Shown here piece by piece: positions 53,402 through 64,000 of a DNA stretch of 64,000 nt. The notes beneath the pieces were generated by a model. That model was not told where the DNA came from, ran no database searches, and was given only the letters and a program-made list of their open reading frames with translations. The translations under genes and the position numbers were made by a program. The number at the start of each line of letters is the position of its first letter. The first letter of the stretch is position 1. The stretch comes from Rhodocyclaceae bacterium (GTDB taxonomy: Bacteria > Pseudomonadota > Gammaproteobacteria > Burkholderiales > CAIKXV01): positions 62,001-126,000 of the forward strand of contig JADCHX010000019.1 of NCBI GenBank assembly GCA_020248265.1, written 5' to 3'.

Positions 53402-56400
53402 ATCCGTCGCGGCTGTTCATCCAGCGCCCGGTCGCGACCTCGCTCGCGATGCTGGCGATCCTGCTGTGCGGGCTGGTCGCCTGGCGGCTGCTGCCGCTGT
53501 CGGCGCTGCCGCAGGTCGACTATCCGACGATCCAGGTGGTCACGCTCTATCCGGGGGCCAGCCCGGACATCGTCGCCTCGGTCATCACCGCGCCGCTGGA
53601 GCGGCAGTTCGGGCAGATGCCGGGGCTGGACGAGATGTCATCCAGCAGCTCCGGCGGAGCGTCGGTGATCACGCTGCGCTTCTCGCTCGGGCTGGATCTG
53701 TCCATCGGCGAACAGCAGGTGCAGGCGGCGATCAACGCCGCATCGAACCTGCTGCCGCAGGACCTCCCCGCCCCGCCCATCTACAACAAGGTGAACCCGG
53801 CCGACACGCCGATCCTGACCCTCGCGGTGACCTCGCCGACGCTGCCGCTGCCTCGGGTGCGCGACCTGATCGAGACACGTATCGCCCAGCGCATCGCGCA
53901 GGTGCCAGGCGTGGGCCTGGTGTCGATCGCCGGCGGGCAGCGACCGGCGGTGCGCGTGCGCCTGAACCCGGCGGCGCTCGCCGCCTACGGCCTGAACCTG
54001 GACGACGTGCGCACCGCGATCGCCGCGTGGAACGTCAACCAGCCGAAAGGCAGCTTCGACGGACCGCTCGAAGCCTCGACGATCGACGCCAACGACCAGT
54101 TGCGCAGCGCAGACGAGTACCGAAACCTGACGCTCGCCTTCCGCAACGGAGCGCCGATACGCCTGCGCGAGGTCGCGGACGTGGTCGACGGTGCCGAGAA
54201 CACCCGGCTCGCGGCGTGGAGCGGCTCGGCGCCGGCGATCATCCTGTCGGTGCAGCGCCAGCCCGGCGCAAACGTGATCCAGGTGGTGGACGCGGTGAAG
54301 GCGATGCTGCCGCAGGTCAGCGCCGGATTGCCCGGGGCGGTCGAGGTGACGGTGTTGACCGACCGTACCGTGACCATCCGCGCCGCGATCGCCGACACCG
54401 AGTTCGAACTGATCCTGGCGATCGTGCTGGTGATCCTGGTGATATTCCTGTTCCTGCGCAGCCTGCCGGCCACGCTGATCCCCGGCCTCGCGGTGCCGCT
54501 CTCGCTGGTCGGTACCTTCGGCGTGATGTACCTCGCCGGCTTCTCGATCAACAACCTCACCCTGATGGCGCTGACCATCGCCACCGGCTTCGTGGTCGAC
54601 GATGCGATCGTGATGATCGAGAACATCGCGCGCCATGTCGAGGAAGGCAAGTCACCGATGGAAGCGGCACTGATCGGTGCAGGCGAGATCGGCTTCACGA
54701 TCATCTCGCTCACGTTCTCGCTGATCGCGGTGCTGATCCCGCTGCTGTTCATGGGCGACGTCGTCGGCCGGCTGTTCCGCGAATTCGCGATAACGCTGGC
54801 GGTCGCCATCCTAATCTCTGCCGTGGTTTCGTTGACGCTCACGCCGATGATGTGCGCACGGCTGCTCAAGGAAAAGGCCGGGCAGACGCCGGGCAGGCTG
54901 TTCCGGGCGAGCGAACGATTCCTCGATGCCATCGTCGCCGGCTATGGCCGGGCACTGACCCGCGTGCTGGAACACCAGGCGCTGACCCTGCTGGTCGCCG
55001 CGATCACGCTCGTGCTCACGGTACTGCTGTGGATCGCGGTGCCGAAAGGCTTCTTCCCGGCACAGGACACCGGCCTGCTGCAGGGGATCACCCAGGCACC
55101 CGCATCGGTGTCGTTCCAGGCGATGTCCGACCGGTCGCAGCGCCTGGCGGCGGTAATCGAAAAGGACCCGGCGGTAGCCAGCCTGACCAGCTTCATCGGA
55201 GTCGACGGTACCAACGCCACCCTGAACACCGGCCGCCTGCTGATCAACCTGAAGCCACTCGAGGAACGCGGCGAGCGGGCGCCAGCCGTGATGGCGCGGC
55301 TGCTCGCGCGCGCGCGCGAAGTCGATGGCATCGAGCTGTCGCTGCAGCCGGTTCAGGACCTGTCGATCGAAGACCGCGTCAGCAAGGCGCCCTACCAGTT
55401 CACGCTGCAGGACAGCGATCCGGCCAAGGTCGCCGAATGGGTGCCCAGGCTCACCGAGCGGCTGCGCGCGCTGCCCCAGCTCGCGACGGTCGGCAACGAC
55501 CTGCAGGACGGCGGCCTGCAGGCCTATGTCGACATCGATCGCGACACCGCCGGACGGCTCGGGATCTCGGTGCAGCAGGTGGGCAATGCGTTGTACAACG
55601 CGTTCGGCCAGCGGCTGGTCTCCACCATATTCACCCAGTCCAACCAGTACCGCGTCGTGATCGAGGTCGATCCGGCGCTGGCACGCGGCCCGCGCGGCAT
55701 CGACGCGATCCACCTGGTGCAGCCCGGCGGCGGTGCGCTGCCACTGTCGGCGATCGCACGCGTGTACGAGCGGCAGACGCCGCTGGTGATCTCGCGCCTG
55801 TCGCAGTTTCCGTCATCGACGATCTCGTTCGCCGTGGCACCCGGCCATTCGCTCGGCGAAGCCGTCGAGGCGATCCGGGCGGCACAGGCCGGAATGGGCC
55901 TGCCCGCCAGCATGACCAGTGCCTTCCAGGGTGCCGCGCGCGCGTTCGAGGCCTCGCTCTCGAACACCCTGCTGCTGGTGCTGGCGGCGATCGTCACGAT
56001 GTACATCGTGCTGGGCGTGCTCTACGAGAGCTTCATCCATCCGGTGACCATCCTGTCGACGCTGCCCTCGGCGGCGATCGGCGCGCTGGCAGCGCTGATC
56101 CTCGCCGGCTCGGAGCTGTCGATCGTCGCGATCATCGGCGTGATCCTGCTGATCGGCATCGTCAAGAAGAACGCGATCCTGATGATCGACTTCGCGCTCG
56201 ACGCCGAACGCCGGCATGGCATGGCGCCCCGCGAGGCCATCTACCAGGCCTGCCTGCTGCGCTTCCGACCGATCATGATGACCACCCTCGCAGCGCTGTT
56301 CGCGGCGCTGCCGCTGATGCTCGGCAGCGGCACCGGCTCAGAACTGCGCAACCCGCTCGGCATCGTGCTGGTCGGCGGCCTGCTGGTGAGCCAGGTACTC

Positions 56401-56484
56401 ACGCTGTTCACCACGCCGGTGATCTACCTGGCGTTCGACCGGCTGTCCTCAGGGCGGCGCGGCGACGTGCACCAGCCCGCATGA
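53398..56484 (+). CDS. mdtB: RND multidrug efflux permease (MdtB-like)
   Basis: It is the first of two proton-driven RND pump subunits. The 1028-residue protein starts at GTG 53398 ([23 protein letters not shown]) and has 12 membrane helices and two large periplasmic loops. The proton-relay aspartates are in TM4 ([14 protein letters not shown]). MdtB and MdtC normally form a mixed trimer, and the adjacent second permease fits that. The stop overlaps mdtC by 4 bases. Confidence 0.94.
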   Translation: MNPSRLFIQRPVATSLAMLAILLCGLVAWRLLPLSALPQVDYPTIQVVTLYPGASPDIVASVITAPLERQFGQMPGLDEMSSSSSGGASVITLRFSLGLDLSIGEQQVQAAINAASNLLPQDLPAPPIYNKVNPADTPILTLAVTSPTLPLPRVRDLIETRIAQRIAQVPGVGLVSIAGGQRPAVRVRLNPAALAAYGLNLDDVRTAIAAWNVNQPKGSFDGPLEASTIDANDQLRSADEYRNLTLAFRNGAPIRLREVADVVDGAENTRLAAWSGSAPAIILSVQRQPGANVIQVVDAVKAMLPQVSAGLPGAVEVTVLTDRTVTIRAAIADTEFELILAIVLVILVIFLFLRSLPATLIPGLAVPLSLVGTFGVMYLAGFSINNLTLMALTIATGFVVDDAIVMIENIARHVEEGKSPMEAALIGAGEIGFTIISLTFSLIAVLIPLLFMGDVVGRLFREFAITLAVAILISAVVSLTLTPMMCARLLKEKAGQTPGRLFRASERFLDAIVAGYGRALTRVLEHQALTLLVAAITLVLTVLLWIAVPKGFFPAQDTGLLQGITQAPASVSFQAMSDRSQRLAAVIEKDPAVASLTSFIGVDGTNATLNTGRLLINLKPLEERGERAPAVMARLLARAREVDGIELSLQPVQDLSIEDRVSKAPYQFTLQDSDPAKVAEWVPRLTERLRALPQLATVGNDLQDGGLQAYVDIDRDTAGRLGISVQQVGNALYNAFGQRLVSTIFTQSNQYRVVIEVDPALARGPRGIDAIHLVQPGGGALPLSAIARVYERQTPLVISRLSQFPSSTISFAVAPGHSLGEAVEAIRAAQAGMGLPASMTSAFQGAARAFEASLSNTLLLVLAAIVTMYIVLGVLYESFIHPVTILSTLPSAAIGALAALILAGSELSIVAIIGVILLIGIVKKNAILMIDFALDAERRHGMAPREAIYQACLLRFRPIMMTTLAALFAALPLMLGSGTGSELRNPLGIVLVGGLLVSQVLTLFTTPVIYLAFDRLSSGRRGDVHQPA

Positions 56485-59400
56485 AGCCGGTCGGGCTGAA
56501 CCTGAGCGCGCCGTTCATCGCGCGGCCGATCGCCACCACCCTGCTGACGCTGGCGATCCTGCTGTCGGGCCTGGCCGCCTTCACGCAATTGCCGGTGTCG
56601 CCGCTGCCGCAGGTGGACTTCCCGACCATCGTGGTCAACGCGGGGCTGCCCGGCGCGAGCCCCGAGACGATGGCAGCCACCATCGCCACCCCGCTGGAGC
56701 GTACGCTCGGACGGATCGCCGGGGTCACCGAGATCACCTCCTCGAGCTCGCTCGGTTCGACCCGGATCACGATCCAGTTCGACCTGTCGCGCAACATCCA
56801 CGATGCCGGCAACGACGTGCAGGCGGGCATCAATGCCGCACGCCCGCTGCTGCCAACCGGCATGCCGAGCAACCCGACCTGGCGCAAGGTGAACCCGGCC
56901 GACGCGCCGATCGTGATCCTCGCGCTGACCTCGCCGACGCTGTCGCGGGGCCAGATGTACGACGCGGCCTCGACCGTGCTGGCGCAACGGCTGGCGCAGG
57001 TCGATGGCGTCGGCCAGGTCACCGTCGGTGGCAGCGCGCTGCCGGCGGTACGCATCGGGCTGAACCCCGATGCGCTGGCGCGCCAGGGCATGGGTACCGA
57101 GGAGATCCGCGCGGCGATCGCCGCGGCCAACGCGAACCGCCCCAAAGGATCGGTCGACGACGGCGAGCGAACCTGGCAGATCGGCGCAAACGACCAGGCG
57201 CGCACTGCGGCCGACTATGTTCCGCTGATCGTCGGCTACCGCAACGGCAACCCGATCCGGCTCGGCGACATCGCGAAGATCGAGGATTCGGTACAGGACC
57301 TGCGCAACGCCGGGCTCGCCAACGGCAGGCCGGCGGTGCTGCTGGTCGTCAACCGCCAGCCCAATGCGAACATCATCGACACGGTCGACCGGATCTACGC
57401 GCTGATGCCCCTGCTGCGCGCGTCGATCCCGGACAGCATCCAGCTCGACATCGTGCAGGACCGCACCCCCAGCATCCGCGCATCGCTGCGCGAGGTGTGG
57501 CACACGCTGCTGATCGCGATTGCGCTGGTCATCGGCGTCACCTTCGTATTCCTGGGGCAGTGGCGTTCCGCGCTGATCCCGGCCGTCGCGGTCCCGGTGT
57601 CGCTGGTGGGGACGCTGGGCTTCATGTACCTCGCCGGCTTCTCGCTGAACAACCTGTCGCTGATGGCGCTGACCATCGCCACCGGCTTCGTTGTCGATGA
57701 CGCGATCATCGTGCTGGAGAACACCACACGGCACATCGAGCAAGGGATGGCGCCCATGCGTGCCGCGCTGGTCGGCGCGGGCGAAGTCGCCTTCACGGTG
57801 CTGTCGATGACCCTGTCGCTGATCGCGGTGTTCATCCCGATCCTCTTCATGGGCGGGCTGATCGGGCGCCTGTTCCGGGAATTCGCGATCACGCTGTCGG
57901 CCGCGGTGCTGGTCTCGCTGGTGGTGTCGCTGACCGTGACGCCGATGATGTGCGCCCGGCTGCTGAAGGCGCGCGTCGCCGGCACGGGCCTCGCCGGCCT
58001 GCCGCGCCGCCCCGGCATTCTGCTGCGCGGCGTATCCCGCGCCTGGCGCGGCGTGGTCGACGGCTACGCGTCGAGCCTGTCCTGGGTGCTCGACCACGCA
58101 TGGCTGATGCTGCTGATCCTGTTCGCGACCATCGGCCTGAACGTGTGGCTGTACACGATCGTGCCCAAGGGCTTCTTCCCGCAGCAGGACACCGGCCGGC
58201 TGGCCGGCGGGCTGCGCGCCGACCAGAGCAGTTCGTTCCAGTCGATGCAGGGCAAGCTCGAGGCCTTCGTCGCTATCGTCGGCAAGGACCCGGCGGTCGA
58301 GACCGTCGTCGGCTTCACCGGTGGCGGCGCGCGCAACTCGGGGTTCCTGTTCATCACGCTGAAGCCACTGTCCGAGCGACACCTGTCCACCGACCAGGTG
58401 ATCGCCCGACTGCGGCCGCAGCTCACCCAGGTACCGGGGGCACAACTGTTCCTGTCGGCCGTGCAGGAACTGCGCGCAGGCGCGCGCGAATCGAACGCCC
58501 AGTTCCAGTACACGATCCTGGCCGAGGAACTGTCGGCGCTCCGGACCTGGGAGCCGAGGTTGCGCAATGCGCTTGCCGCGCTGCCGGAACTGGTCGACGT
58601 CAGCACCGACATCCAGGACCGCGGCGAACAGACGACGATCACCTTCGACCGAGACGCCGCCGCGCGTCTGGGCCTGGATATGCGCCGGATCAGCGCGTCG
58701 CTCAACAATGCGTTCGGGCAGCGCCAGGTGTCGACCATCTACAACCCGTTGAACCAGTACCGGGTGGTGATGGAAGTCGAGCCGCGCTACTGGCAGAGCC
58801 CGGAGATCCTGCGCGATTTCAACTTCGTCACCGCCGATGGCCGCACGGTGCCATTGACCCGTATCGCAACCTTCGGCCCGGCCAACACCCCGCTGTCGAT
58901 CTTCCACCAGGGCGGCTTCGCGGCTGCCACCGCTTCGTTCAACCTGCCACCGGGCGTATCCCTGTCGACCGCACAGGCCGCGATCGACCGCACGTTCGCC
59001 ACCATCGGTGCGCCGAGCAGCCTCTACGGCGGCTTCCAGGGCACCGCGCGACTGTTCACGCAATCGCTCGACAGCCAGCCGCTGCTGATCCTCGCGGCCT
59101 TCATCGCGATGTACATCGTGCTCGGCATGCTCTACGAAAGCACCCTGCATCCGGTCACGATCCTGTCCACGCTGCCGTCGGCTGGCGTCGGCGCGCTGCT
59201 CGCGCTGATGATCGCGCAGAGCGATTTCAACCTGATCGCCATGATCGGCGTGCTGCTGCTGATCGGCATCGTGAAAAAGAACGCAATCATGATGGTCGAC
59301 TTCGCGCTCGCCGCAGAGCGCGATCGCGGCGCAGGCCCGCGCGAGGCCATCGAGGAGGCCTGCCGCCTGCGACTGCGGCCGATCCTGATGACCACGCTCG

Positions 59401-59627
59401 CGGCGCTGTTCGGTGCGCTGCCGCTTGCGCTGGGCCAGGGCGACGGCGCGGAGCTGCGCCAGCCGCTCGGCATCGCGATCGTCGGCGGCCTGCTGGTCAG
59501 CCAGGTGCTGACGCTCTACACCACGCCGGTCGTCTACCTGCACCTCGACCGCCTTCGTCACTTCTTCATCCGCCGCCGCGCCAGCCGCAGCGGTGGCGGG
59601 CACCCGGACCGGGAGGTCCCTGCATGA
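56481..59627 (+). CDS. mdtC: RND multidrug efflux permease (MdtC-like)
   Basis: It is the second pump subunit, 1048 residues, starting [28 protein letters not shown]. It shows the same architecture as its neighbour, with the TM4 aspartates in [15 protein letters not shown] short Arg/Gly-rich insert (about residues 495-515, [20 protein letters not shown]) interrupts the cytoplasmic loop between the two halves. In the E. coli system the two subunits pump bile salts, novobiocin and similar compounds; the substrates here are unknown. Stop overlaps the outer-membrane factor start by 4 bases. Confidence 0.94.
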   Translation: MKPVGLNLSAPFIARPIATTLLTLAILLSGLAAFTQLPVSPLPQVDFPTIVVNAGLPGASPETMAATIATPLERTLGRIAGVTEITSSSSLGSTRITIQFDLSRNIHDAGNDVQAGINAARPLLPTGMPSNPTWRKVNPADAPIVILALTSPTLSRGQMYDAASTVLAQRLAQVDGVGQVTVGGSALPAVRIGLNPDALARQGMGTEEIRAAIAAANANRPKGSVDDGERTWQIGANDQARTAADYVPLIVGYRNGNPIRLGDIAKIEDSVQDLRNAGLANGRPAVLLVVNRQPNANIIDTVDRIYALMPLLRASIPDSIQLDIVQDRTPSIRASLREVWHTLLIAIALVIGVTFVFLGQWRSALIPAVAVPVSLVGTLGFMYLAGFSLNNLSLMALTIATGFVVDDAIIVLENTTRHIEQGMAPMRAALVGAGEVAFTVLSMTLSLIAVFIPILFMGGLIGRLFREFAITLSAAVLVSLVVSLTVTPMMCARLLKARVAGTGLAGLPRRPGILLRGVSRAWRGVVDGYASSLSWVLDHAWLMLLILFATIGLNVWLYTIVPKGFFPQQDTGRLAGGLRADQSSSFQSMQGKLEAFVAIVGKDPAVETVVGFTGGGARNSGFLFITLKPLSERHLSTDQVIARLRPQLTQVPGAQLFLSAVQELRAGARESNAQFQYTILAEELSALRTWEPRLRNALAALPELVDVSTDIQDRGEQTTITFDRDAAARLGLDMRRISASLNNAFGQRQVSTIYNPLNQYRVVMEVEPRYWQSPEILRDFNFVTADGRTVPLTRIATFGPANTPLSIFHQGGFAAATASFNLPPGVSLSTAQAAIDRTFATIGAPSSLYGGFQGTARLFTQSLDSQPLLILAAFIAMYIVLGMLYESTLHPVTILSTLPSAGVGALLALMIAQSDFNLIAMIGVLLLIGIVKKNAIMMVDFALAAERDRGAGPREAIEEACRLRLRPILMTTLAALFGALPLALGQGDGAELRQPLGIAIVGGLLVSQVLTLYTTPVVYLHLDRLRHFFIRRRASRSGGGHPDREVPA

Positions 59628-61126
59628 CGAGACCCGATCGCGCCGCGCCGCCCGGCGCTGCCCTGACGCGCACGACGACCGCGTGGGTGCGCCCGTGTCT
59701 GGCCGCGCCGGCCCTGGCGCTGCTGCTCGGCGGATGCATCGCGGTGGGACCGGACTACCGCCGCCCGGAAGCCCCCGTGTCGGCGGACTGGAAACAGGCC
59801 GGCCTCTGGAAGCCGGCGACGCCGCAGGACCTGTCGCGCAACGATGCCTGGTGGACTGTGTTCGGCGACCCCCGGCTCGACACGCTGATCGCCGCGATCG
59901 AACCGTCGAACCAGAACATCCGCGCCGCGGAAGCGCAGTACCGGCAGGCGCTGGCGCTGATCACCCAGGCGCGCGCCGGCCTGTTCCCGACGATCACGGC
60001 CAACGCGCAGGCCACGCGCAGCCAGTCGCCGGCGACGACCAACCCGCGCACCGGCATCACCACCGCGGGCGGTAACGCGACCGTACAGGACGGCGGGGTC
60101 AGCGTCAGCTGGGAGGTCGATCTGTGGGGCCGCATCGCGCGCACCCTGGAAGCCGGCGAGGCGAGCGCCCAGGCGAGCGCAGCCGATCTCGCGGCCGCAC
60201 GGCTGTCCGCGCGCGCCGCGCTGGCGCAGGCCTACTTCCAGTTGCGCGTGGCCGAACGTCGGGCGCAACTGCTGGCCGAGACCGTCGAGGCGAACCGCCG
60301 CGCATTGCTGATCGCCGAGAACCGCTACGCCGCCGGCGTCGTGCCGCGCTCCGACGTGATCCAGGCCCGGAGCCAGCTCGCTTCGGTCGAGGCGCAGCTC
60401 ATCGACACCCAGGTGCCGCAGGCGCAGTTGCAGCATGCGATCGCACTGCTGATCGGTCGACCACCGGCCGCGCTGACGATAGCGCCAGGGACACTGCCAC
60501 CGCTGCCGTCGCCACTGCCGCTGGTCCTGCCCTCGGCACTGCTCGAGCGGCGCCCGGACATCGCGGCTGCCGAGCGGCGGGTCGCCGCAGCCAATGCGCA
60601 GATCGGCGTGGCCGCCGCCGCCTGGTTCCCTTCGCTCACGCTGTCCGGCGCAGCCGGGTTCCGGTCGACCGACCTGTCCACCTGGATCACGGCTCCGGCC
60701 CGCTACTGGTCGCTCGGCCCGTCGCTCGCGCTGCCCCTGTTCGATGCGGGCCGCCGCCGCGGCGTGGTCGAGCAGAACGTGGCGGTCTACGATCAGCGCG
60801 TCGCGCAGTACCGGCAGACGGTGCTGGCTGCGCTGGTCGAGGTGGAGGATAACCTGGTCGCATTGCGGGTACTGTCCGACGAAGCGGCAGTACAGGCGCG
60901 CGCCGTCGACCTCGCACGCCAGACGCTGCAGATCACGCTGAACCAGTACAAGGCCGGGCTGGTCGGCTTCAGCAGCGTGGTGATCGCGCAGACGTCGCTG
61001 CTGTCGGCCGAACAGGCCGCACTCTCGGTGCTGGGGCGCCAGTTCGACGCATCGGTGGTGCTGGTGCGGGCGCTGGGCGGAGGATGGTCCGGCGGCGAGT
61101 CCGAGCCTGCGACCGGCGGGCGCTAG
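59624..61126 (+). CDS. Outer-membrane efflux lipoprotein (OprM/NodT family)
   Basis: It forms the trimeric exit duct for the MdtABC-type pump. The 500-residue precursor has a lipoprotein signal with lipobox LLLGGC (Cys about 37), then [12 protein letters not shown] and the two TolC-like repeats (around [24 protein letters not shown] and [34 protein letters not shown]). It is the last gene of the four-gene efflux operon, all translationally overlapped. It is convergent with the Hsp70-like gene, with stops overlapping by 4 bases (61123-61126). Confidence 0.93.
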   Translation: MTRPDRAAPPGAALTRTTTAWVRPCLAAPALALLLGGCIAVGPDYRRPEAPVSADWKQAGLWKPATPQDLSRNDAWWTVFGDPRLDTLIAAIEPSNQNIRAAEAQYRQALALITQARAGLFPTITANAQATRSQSPATTNPRTGITTAGGNATVQDGGVSVSWEVDLWGRIARTLEAGEASAQASAADLAAARLSARAALAQAYFQLRVAERRAQLLAETVEANRRALLIAENRYAAGVVPRSDVIQARSQLASVEAQLIDTQVPQAQLQHAIALLIGRPPAALTIAPGTLPPLPSPLPLVLPSALLERRPDIAAAERRVAAANAQIGVAAAAWFPSLTLSGAAGFRSTDLSTWITAPARYWSLGPSLALPLFDAGRRRGVVEQNVAVYDQRVAQYRQTVLAALVEVEDNLVALRVLSDEAAVQARAVDLARQTLQITLNQYKAGLVGFSSVVIAQTSLLSAEQAALSVLGRQFDASVVLVRALGGGWSGGESEPATGGR

Positions 61127-62412
61127 CCGAATCGCCTCGATGCATCCAGCGCAAGGCCGCTCACCACGCTGGTGAAGCGGTCACCCTCGACCTGCGCCGC
61201 ATCGGGCACTACCGCGGCGATCGCCGTGGCGAGCGAGGCGAGCGCTGTCGAGCCGCCGGTGAAGTACAGTGCATCGATCTGCGACGGCGACAGCCCCGCC
61301 TGCTCGATGGCCTGCCGCGCGGCGCCGGCGATCCGGCCGATGGACTCCGACAGCGCGGCCTGCTGGCGTCCGGCGTCGAAGCTGCCCGCCAGTGCGTCCT
61401 CGACCATAGACAGGTCGATCTGCGCATGGCCGTGCATCGAGACGTCGATCTTCGCGGCTTCGGCCATCGCGGCCAGCCCATGCCCGAGCCGGCATTCGAG
61501 CACCGTCATCAGCCGCCGGTGCAGGCGCTGGTCGACATAGAGGCTCGCCATCTGGCGCAGCTCGATCAGCCGGTTCGGCAGGTATACCGTGTTGATCAGG
61601 TGCCAGGTCGACAGCGCATGGTAGATCGCATTCGGCACGCGGATGGACGCGCCCGACTCGCTGCGTCCCTCGGAACCGAGGCCGAGCAGCGGCATGATCG
61701 CCGCCAGGTTCACCTCGCGGTCGAAGTCGGTGCCGGCCACGTGCACGCCATGGTTCGCCAGCACGTCGGCGCTGCGGTCGACCCGTCTGCGCAGCTTCGG
61801 ACCCACGCGCACCACCGAGAAGTCGGAGGTTCCGCCACCGATATCCGCGACGAGCACCAGCGTCTCGCGCGAGACGGTGCGCTCGAAGTCGAGCGCAGCG
61901 GCGATCGGCTCGAACTGGAACGCGACCTCGGTGAAACCCGCCGTGCGGGCAGCGGCAGCCAGCGTGCGCTCGGCCGCTGCGTCGCGCGCCGGGTCGTCGT
62001 CGACGAAGAACACCGGACGCCCGATCACCGCACGATCCACCGACTTGCCGGCGGCCTGCGTGGCGCGCTGGCGCAGGTGGCGCAGGAACGCGACCACCAC
62101 GTCCAGGTACTTCACCATGAAGCCGGGACCGACCTCGGTGGTACGGTCGATCAGGTCGGAGCCGAGGATGCTCTTGATCGAGCGCATCAGCCGGCCTTCA
62201 TGGCCCTCGACGTGCGCCTGCACCGCCGCACGCCCGAACGCGCGCGATCCGTCCTCGCCGCTGAAGAACACCGCGGTCGGGATCGCTGTTTGCGTATCTT
62301 CCAGCGAGACCAGCCTGAAGGCTTCATGCGCCGTGATGCCCCCAACGGCACCCAGCAGAGCCACGGAGGAATTGGAGGTACCGAAATCGATAGCACACCC
62401 TGCCGTTGACAC
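61123..62412 (-). CDS. yegD: YegD-like Hsp70-family chaperone/ATPase
   Basis: This is an Hsp70/actin-fold ATPase without the full substrate-binding domain of DnaK. The product of about 429 residues shows the phosphate-1 loop IDFGTSNSSVAL, VIGRPVFFV, phosphate-2 ADIGGGTSDFSVVRVG and a late adenosine motif YFTGGSTALASL, in the YegD arrangement. I start at GTG 62412 (VSTAGCAIDFG); GTG 62421 three codons upstream is as good, and the longer ORF to 62619 adds a cysteine-rich, non-family stretch. The role of YegD is not established. Confidence 0.85.
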   Translation of the reverse strand: MSTAGCAIDFGTSNSSVALLGAVGGITAHEAFRLVSLEDTQTAIPTAVFFSGEDGSRAFGRAAVQAHVEGHEGRLMRSIKSILGSDLIDRTTEVGPGFMVKYLDVVVAFLRHLRQRATQAAGKSVDRAVIGRPVFFVDDDPARDAAAERTLAAAARTAGFTEVAFQFEPIAAALDFERTVSRETLVLVADIGGGTSDFSVVRVGPKLRRRVDRSADVLANHGVHVAGTDFDREVNLAAIMPLLGLGSEGRSESGASIRVPNAIYHALSTWHLINTVYLPNRLIELRQMASLYVDQRLHRRLMTVLECRLGHGLAAMAEAAKIDVSMHGHAQIDLSMVEDALAGSFDAGRQQAALSESIGRIAGAARQAIEQAGLSPSQIDALYFTGGSTALASLATAIAAVVPDAAQVEGDRFTSVVSGLALDASRRFG

Positions 62413-62605
62413 CCTGACCACTCCACTCGAAACAGGCGCCACGCAGCGCAGACAACGCGAGTCTAGCAGCCACCGGGCGCGTGGCGGCGTGCATCCGCTT
62501 GCGGACGGCAGGATCGGAAACGACTCGAAGCAGTCAACGGAGCGACTCGGTATTGCGCTACAGTCGCGGGTTTTCCGAATCCAGGCAACGACGGAGTACC
62601 GATAC

Positions 62606-63001
62606 GTGTCAGAACTCACCGATCAGCAGATGGACCAGTTGCGCGCCGCACTCGAGAAGCGGCATGCCGAGCTCGCCCGCGACATCCGCGAAGACCTCAA
62701 GGCGACCGGCTCGGAGCGTTACGCCGATCTCGCCGGCGAGGTGAACGACTCCGGCGACGAATCGGTCGCCGACCAGATGGTCGACATCAATGCAGCGATG
62801 ATCGAACGCGAACTGGTCGAGCTCAAGGCGGTGGAAGGTGCGCGCAAGCGCATGGAAGAAGGCGACTACGGCGACTGCATCGACTGCGGCGTCGACATCC
62901 CGTTCGCCCGCCTGTTCGCCTATCCGGCAGCCACGCGCTGCATCGCCTGCCAGAGCCAGCGCGAGAAGACCTACGCCCAGGGACGCAGCGCACCAGCATG
63001 A
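62606..63001 (+). CDS. DksA/TraR-family zinc-finger transcription factor
   Basis: DksA-type proteins bind in the RNA polymerase secondary channel and adjust promoter output, often with ppGpp. The 131-residue protein has an N-terminal coiled coil (about 5-90) with the acidic tip region (AGEVNDSGDESVADQMVD) and a C4 zinc finger CIDCGVDIPFARLF ... CIACQ. It is shorter than classic DksA (about 150) and resembles the second, DksA-like paralogs. GTG 62606 has GGAG 8 bases upstream; ATG 62630 is the alternative. The stop overlaps the hydrolase start by 4 bases. Confidence 0.88.
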   Translation: MSELTDQQMDQLRAALEKRHAELARDIREDLKATGSERYADLAGEVNDSGDESVADQMVDINAAMIERELVELKAVEGARKRMEEGDYGDCIDCGVDIPFARLFAYPAATRCIACQSQREKTYAQGRSAPA

Positions 63002-63867
63002 CCAGAAGGCAAGACCGGTCGCGCTGGCTGGCAGTCCACGGGCTCGACCTGCATGTGCGCGAGTGGGGTACCGAAGGCGCGCCGAAGCTGTTCCTCCTGC
63101 ACGGCTGGATGGATGTTTCGGCGTCCTTTGCCTTCCTGGTCGACGCGCTGCAGCGCGACTGGCATGTGATCGCTCCCGACTGGCGCGGCTTCGGCCTGTC
63201 CTCGTGGGCTTCACACGGCTACGAGTTCCCGGATTACTTCGCAGATCTCGATGCATTGCTCGATCGGCTGTCGCCCGATGAACCAGCGCGGGTGGTCGGC
63301 CATTCGATGGGCGGCAACGTGCTGATGTCCTATGCCGGCCTGCGCCCGGTACGCCTGTCGCGGATCGTGTCCCTCGAAGGTTTCGGCGGACACCGCTACG
63401 ATGCCACGCGCGCCCCGGAGCATTTCGTCCGCTGGCTCGACCAGCAGCGCAAGCCGGCGACGTTCCGGCCCTACCCGTCGCTCGACGACGTCGCGCGACG
63501 GCTGCGCAAGAACAACCCGCGCCTGACAGCGGAACGCGCAGCCTTCCTGGCGCCCCACTGGGCCCGGCCGGCCGTCGGCGGCGGTTTCGTGCTGCGTGCC
63601 GACCCCCGGCACAAGCAACTGCATGCACAGCAGACCCGCCTCGACGAGGTCTACGCCTGCTGGAACCGGATCGCCTGCCCGGTGCTGTGGGTGATGGCCA
63701 GCGACCCTGCGAAGCAGGGTTTCCGGCTCGACACGCCCGAGCAGTTCGCGCAGCGCTGCGCCGCGGTCCCCGGCATGCGGCTGGAACGGCTCGAGGAATG
63801 CGGGCACATGCTGCACCACGACCAGCCGGCGGCCGTCGCGCAGCTGCTGGAGTCGTTCTTCGCCTGA
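62998..63867 (+). CDS. Alpha/beta-fold hydrolase
   Basis: The 289-residue soluble protein has the alpha/beta hydrolase pattern: oxyanion motif LFLLHGWMD (about 31-39), APDWRGFGLS, nucleophile elbow GHSMGG (about 100-105), and the C-terminal Asp (ASDPAK) and His (EECGHMLHHD) of the triad. Substrate is not predictable; a lipase/esterase or MhpC-like role is possible. It is translationally coupled to the DksA-family gene. Confidence 0.85.
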   Translation: MTRRQDRSRWLAVHGLDLHVREWGTEGAPKLFLLHGWMDVSASFAFLVDALQRDWHVIAPDWRGFGLSSWASHGYEFPDYFADLDALLDRLSPDEPARVVGHSMGGNVLMSYAGLRPVRLSRIVSLEGFGGHRYDATRAPEHFVRWLDQQRKPATFRPYPSLDDVARRLRKNNPRLTAERAAFLAPHWARPAVGGGFVLRADPRHKQLHAQQTRLDEVYACWNRIACPVLWVMASDPAKQGFRLDTPEQFAQRCAAVPGMRLERLEECGHMLHHDQPAAVAQLLESFFA

Positions 63868-63877
63868 GCGGCCGCGG

Positions 63878-64000
63878 TCAGCGCTGGATGATCGAGTAGT
63901 CCACCGCCCGCCCGATGCCGAGGCGGAACCCTTCCAGCCGCAGCACCTGCCCGGGCGTGATGTTCGCGAGGTTCACTTCGGGCCCGAACGTCTGCACCAG
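63878..64000 (-). CDS. C-terminal fragment of a possible phosphosulfolactate synthase-like protein
   Basis: The minus-strand frame from the window edge to TGA at 63878-63880 gives 40 residues, including TFGPEVNLANITPGQVLRLE and ending SIIQR. The FGP-x-VNL-x-NI segment before a helix is how I remember the C terminus of the ComA/Hsa32 (phosphosulfolactate synthase) family. The fragment is short, so this is tentative. It is convergent with the hydrolase gene by 10 bases. The start lies beyond the window. Confidence 0.4.
   Translation of the reverse strand: MVQTFGPEVNLANITPGQVLRLEGFRLGIGRAVDYSIIQR

Noticed and set aside
62413-62619. N-terminal extension of the YegD-like protein to 62619
   Set aside because: The added 69 residues are Cys/Arg/Ser-rich, precede the phosphate-1 loop by too much for the family, and overlap the DksA-family start region on the other strand.

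Overview
The window looks like the chromosome of a GC-rich betaproteobacterium, most likely of the Burkholderiales. This rests on three conserved gene neighbourhoods (ilvB-ilvH-ilvC-psd-pssA-leuA; sigma factor-DUF3619-DUF3106-RDD; lptG/lptF divergent from pepA-holC-valS), on a tripartite tricarboxylate transporter of the Bug type, and on uniformly high GC. I see no rRNA, tRNA, CRISPR array, prophage or insertion sequence. Gene starts are often GTG, and stop/start overlaps of 1-4 bases are common.

Layout. 1-7025: end of a small membrane protein, then on the minus strand the branched-chain amino acid and phosphatidylethanolamine operon. 7328-9278: a sigma-70 factor with its DUF partners. 9304-17201: lptG/lptF facing pepA, holC, a repeat-bearing hypothetical gene and valS. 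17298-24498: a degenerate HD-GYP protein, an osmoprotectant-type ABC operon with a fused binding protein/permease, tusA, a BepA-like protease, moaC and soxYZ. 24505-33627 (minus): a signalling and pilus block in transcription order PP2C phosphatase, double FHA protein, metallo-beta-lactamase-fold hydrolase, GAF-bearing GspE/PilB-type ATPase, GAF-HD-GYP phosphodiesterase, pilA (with a sigma-54 promoter) and a pilin oligosaccharyltransferase. 33814-51554: oxalate and one-carbon metabolism. 51902-61126: an MdtABC-type efflux operon with its outer-membrane factor. 61123-64000: YegD-like Hsp70, a DksA-family protein, an alpha/beta hydrolase and the end of a possible phosphosulfolactate synthase-like gene.

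The most coherent system is the oxalate/C1 region. Oxalyl-CoA decarboxylase, formyl-CoA transferase and a formyltransferase-fold protein form one operon, divergent from a Crp/Fnr-family regulator. A TctCBA transporter, formate-tetrahydrofolate ligase, a two-subunit NAD-type formate dehydrogenase and succinyl-CoA synthetase follow. The palindrome TTGACC-N2-GGTCAA (an FNR/FixK-type box) occurs three times: between oxc and the regulator gene, upstream of ftfL and upstream of sucC. In all four promoter directions a -10-like hexamer lies 20-23 bases beyond the box. The regulator's recognition helix keeps the E-x2-S-R residues that read TTGA half-sites in FNR. I infer a small autoregulated regulon that couples oxalate breakdown to formate use.

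The second system worth attention is the phosphatase-FHA-hydrolase-secretion ATPase-HD-GYP block immediately ahead of pilA. It appears to join phosphoprotein and cyclic-di-GMP signalling to a pilus or secretion-type motor.
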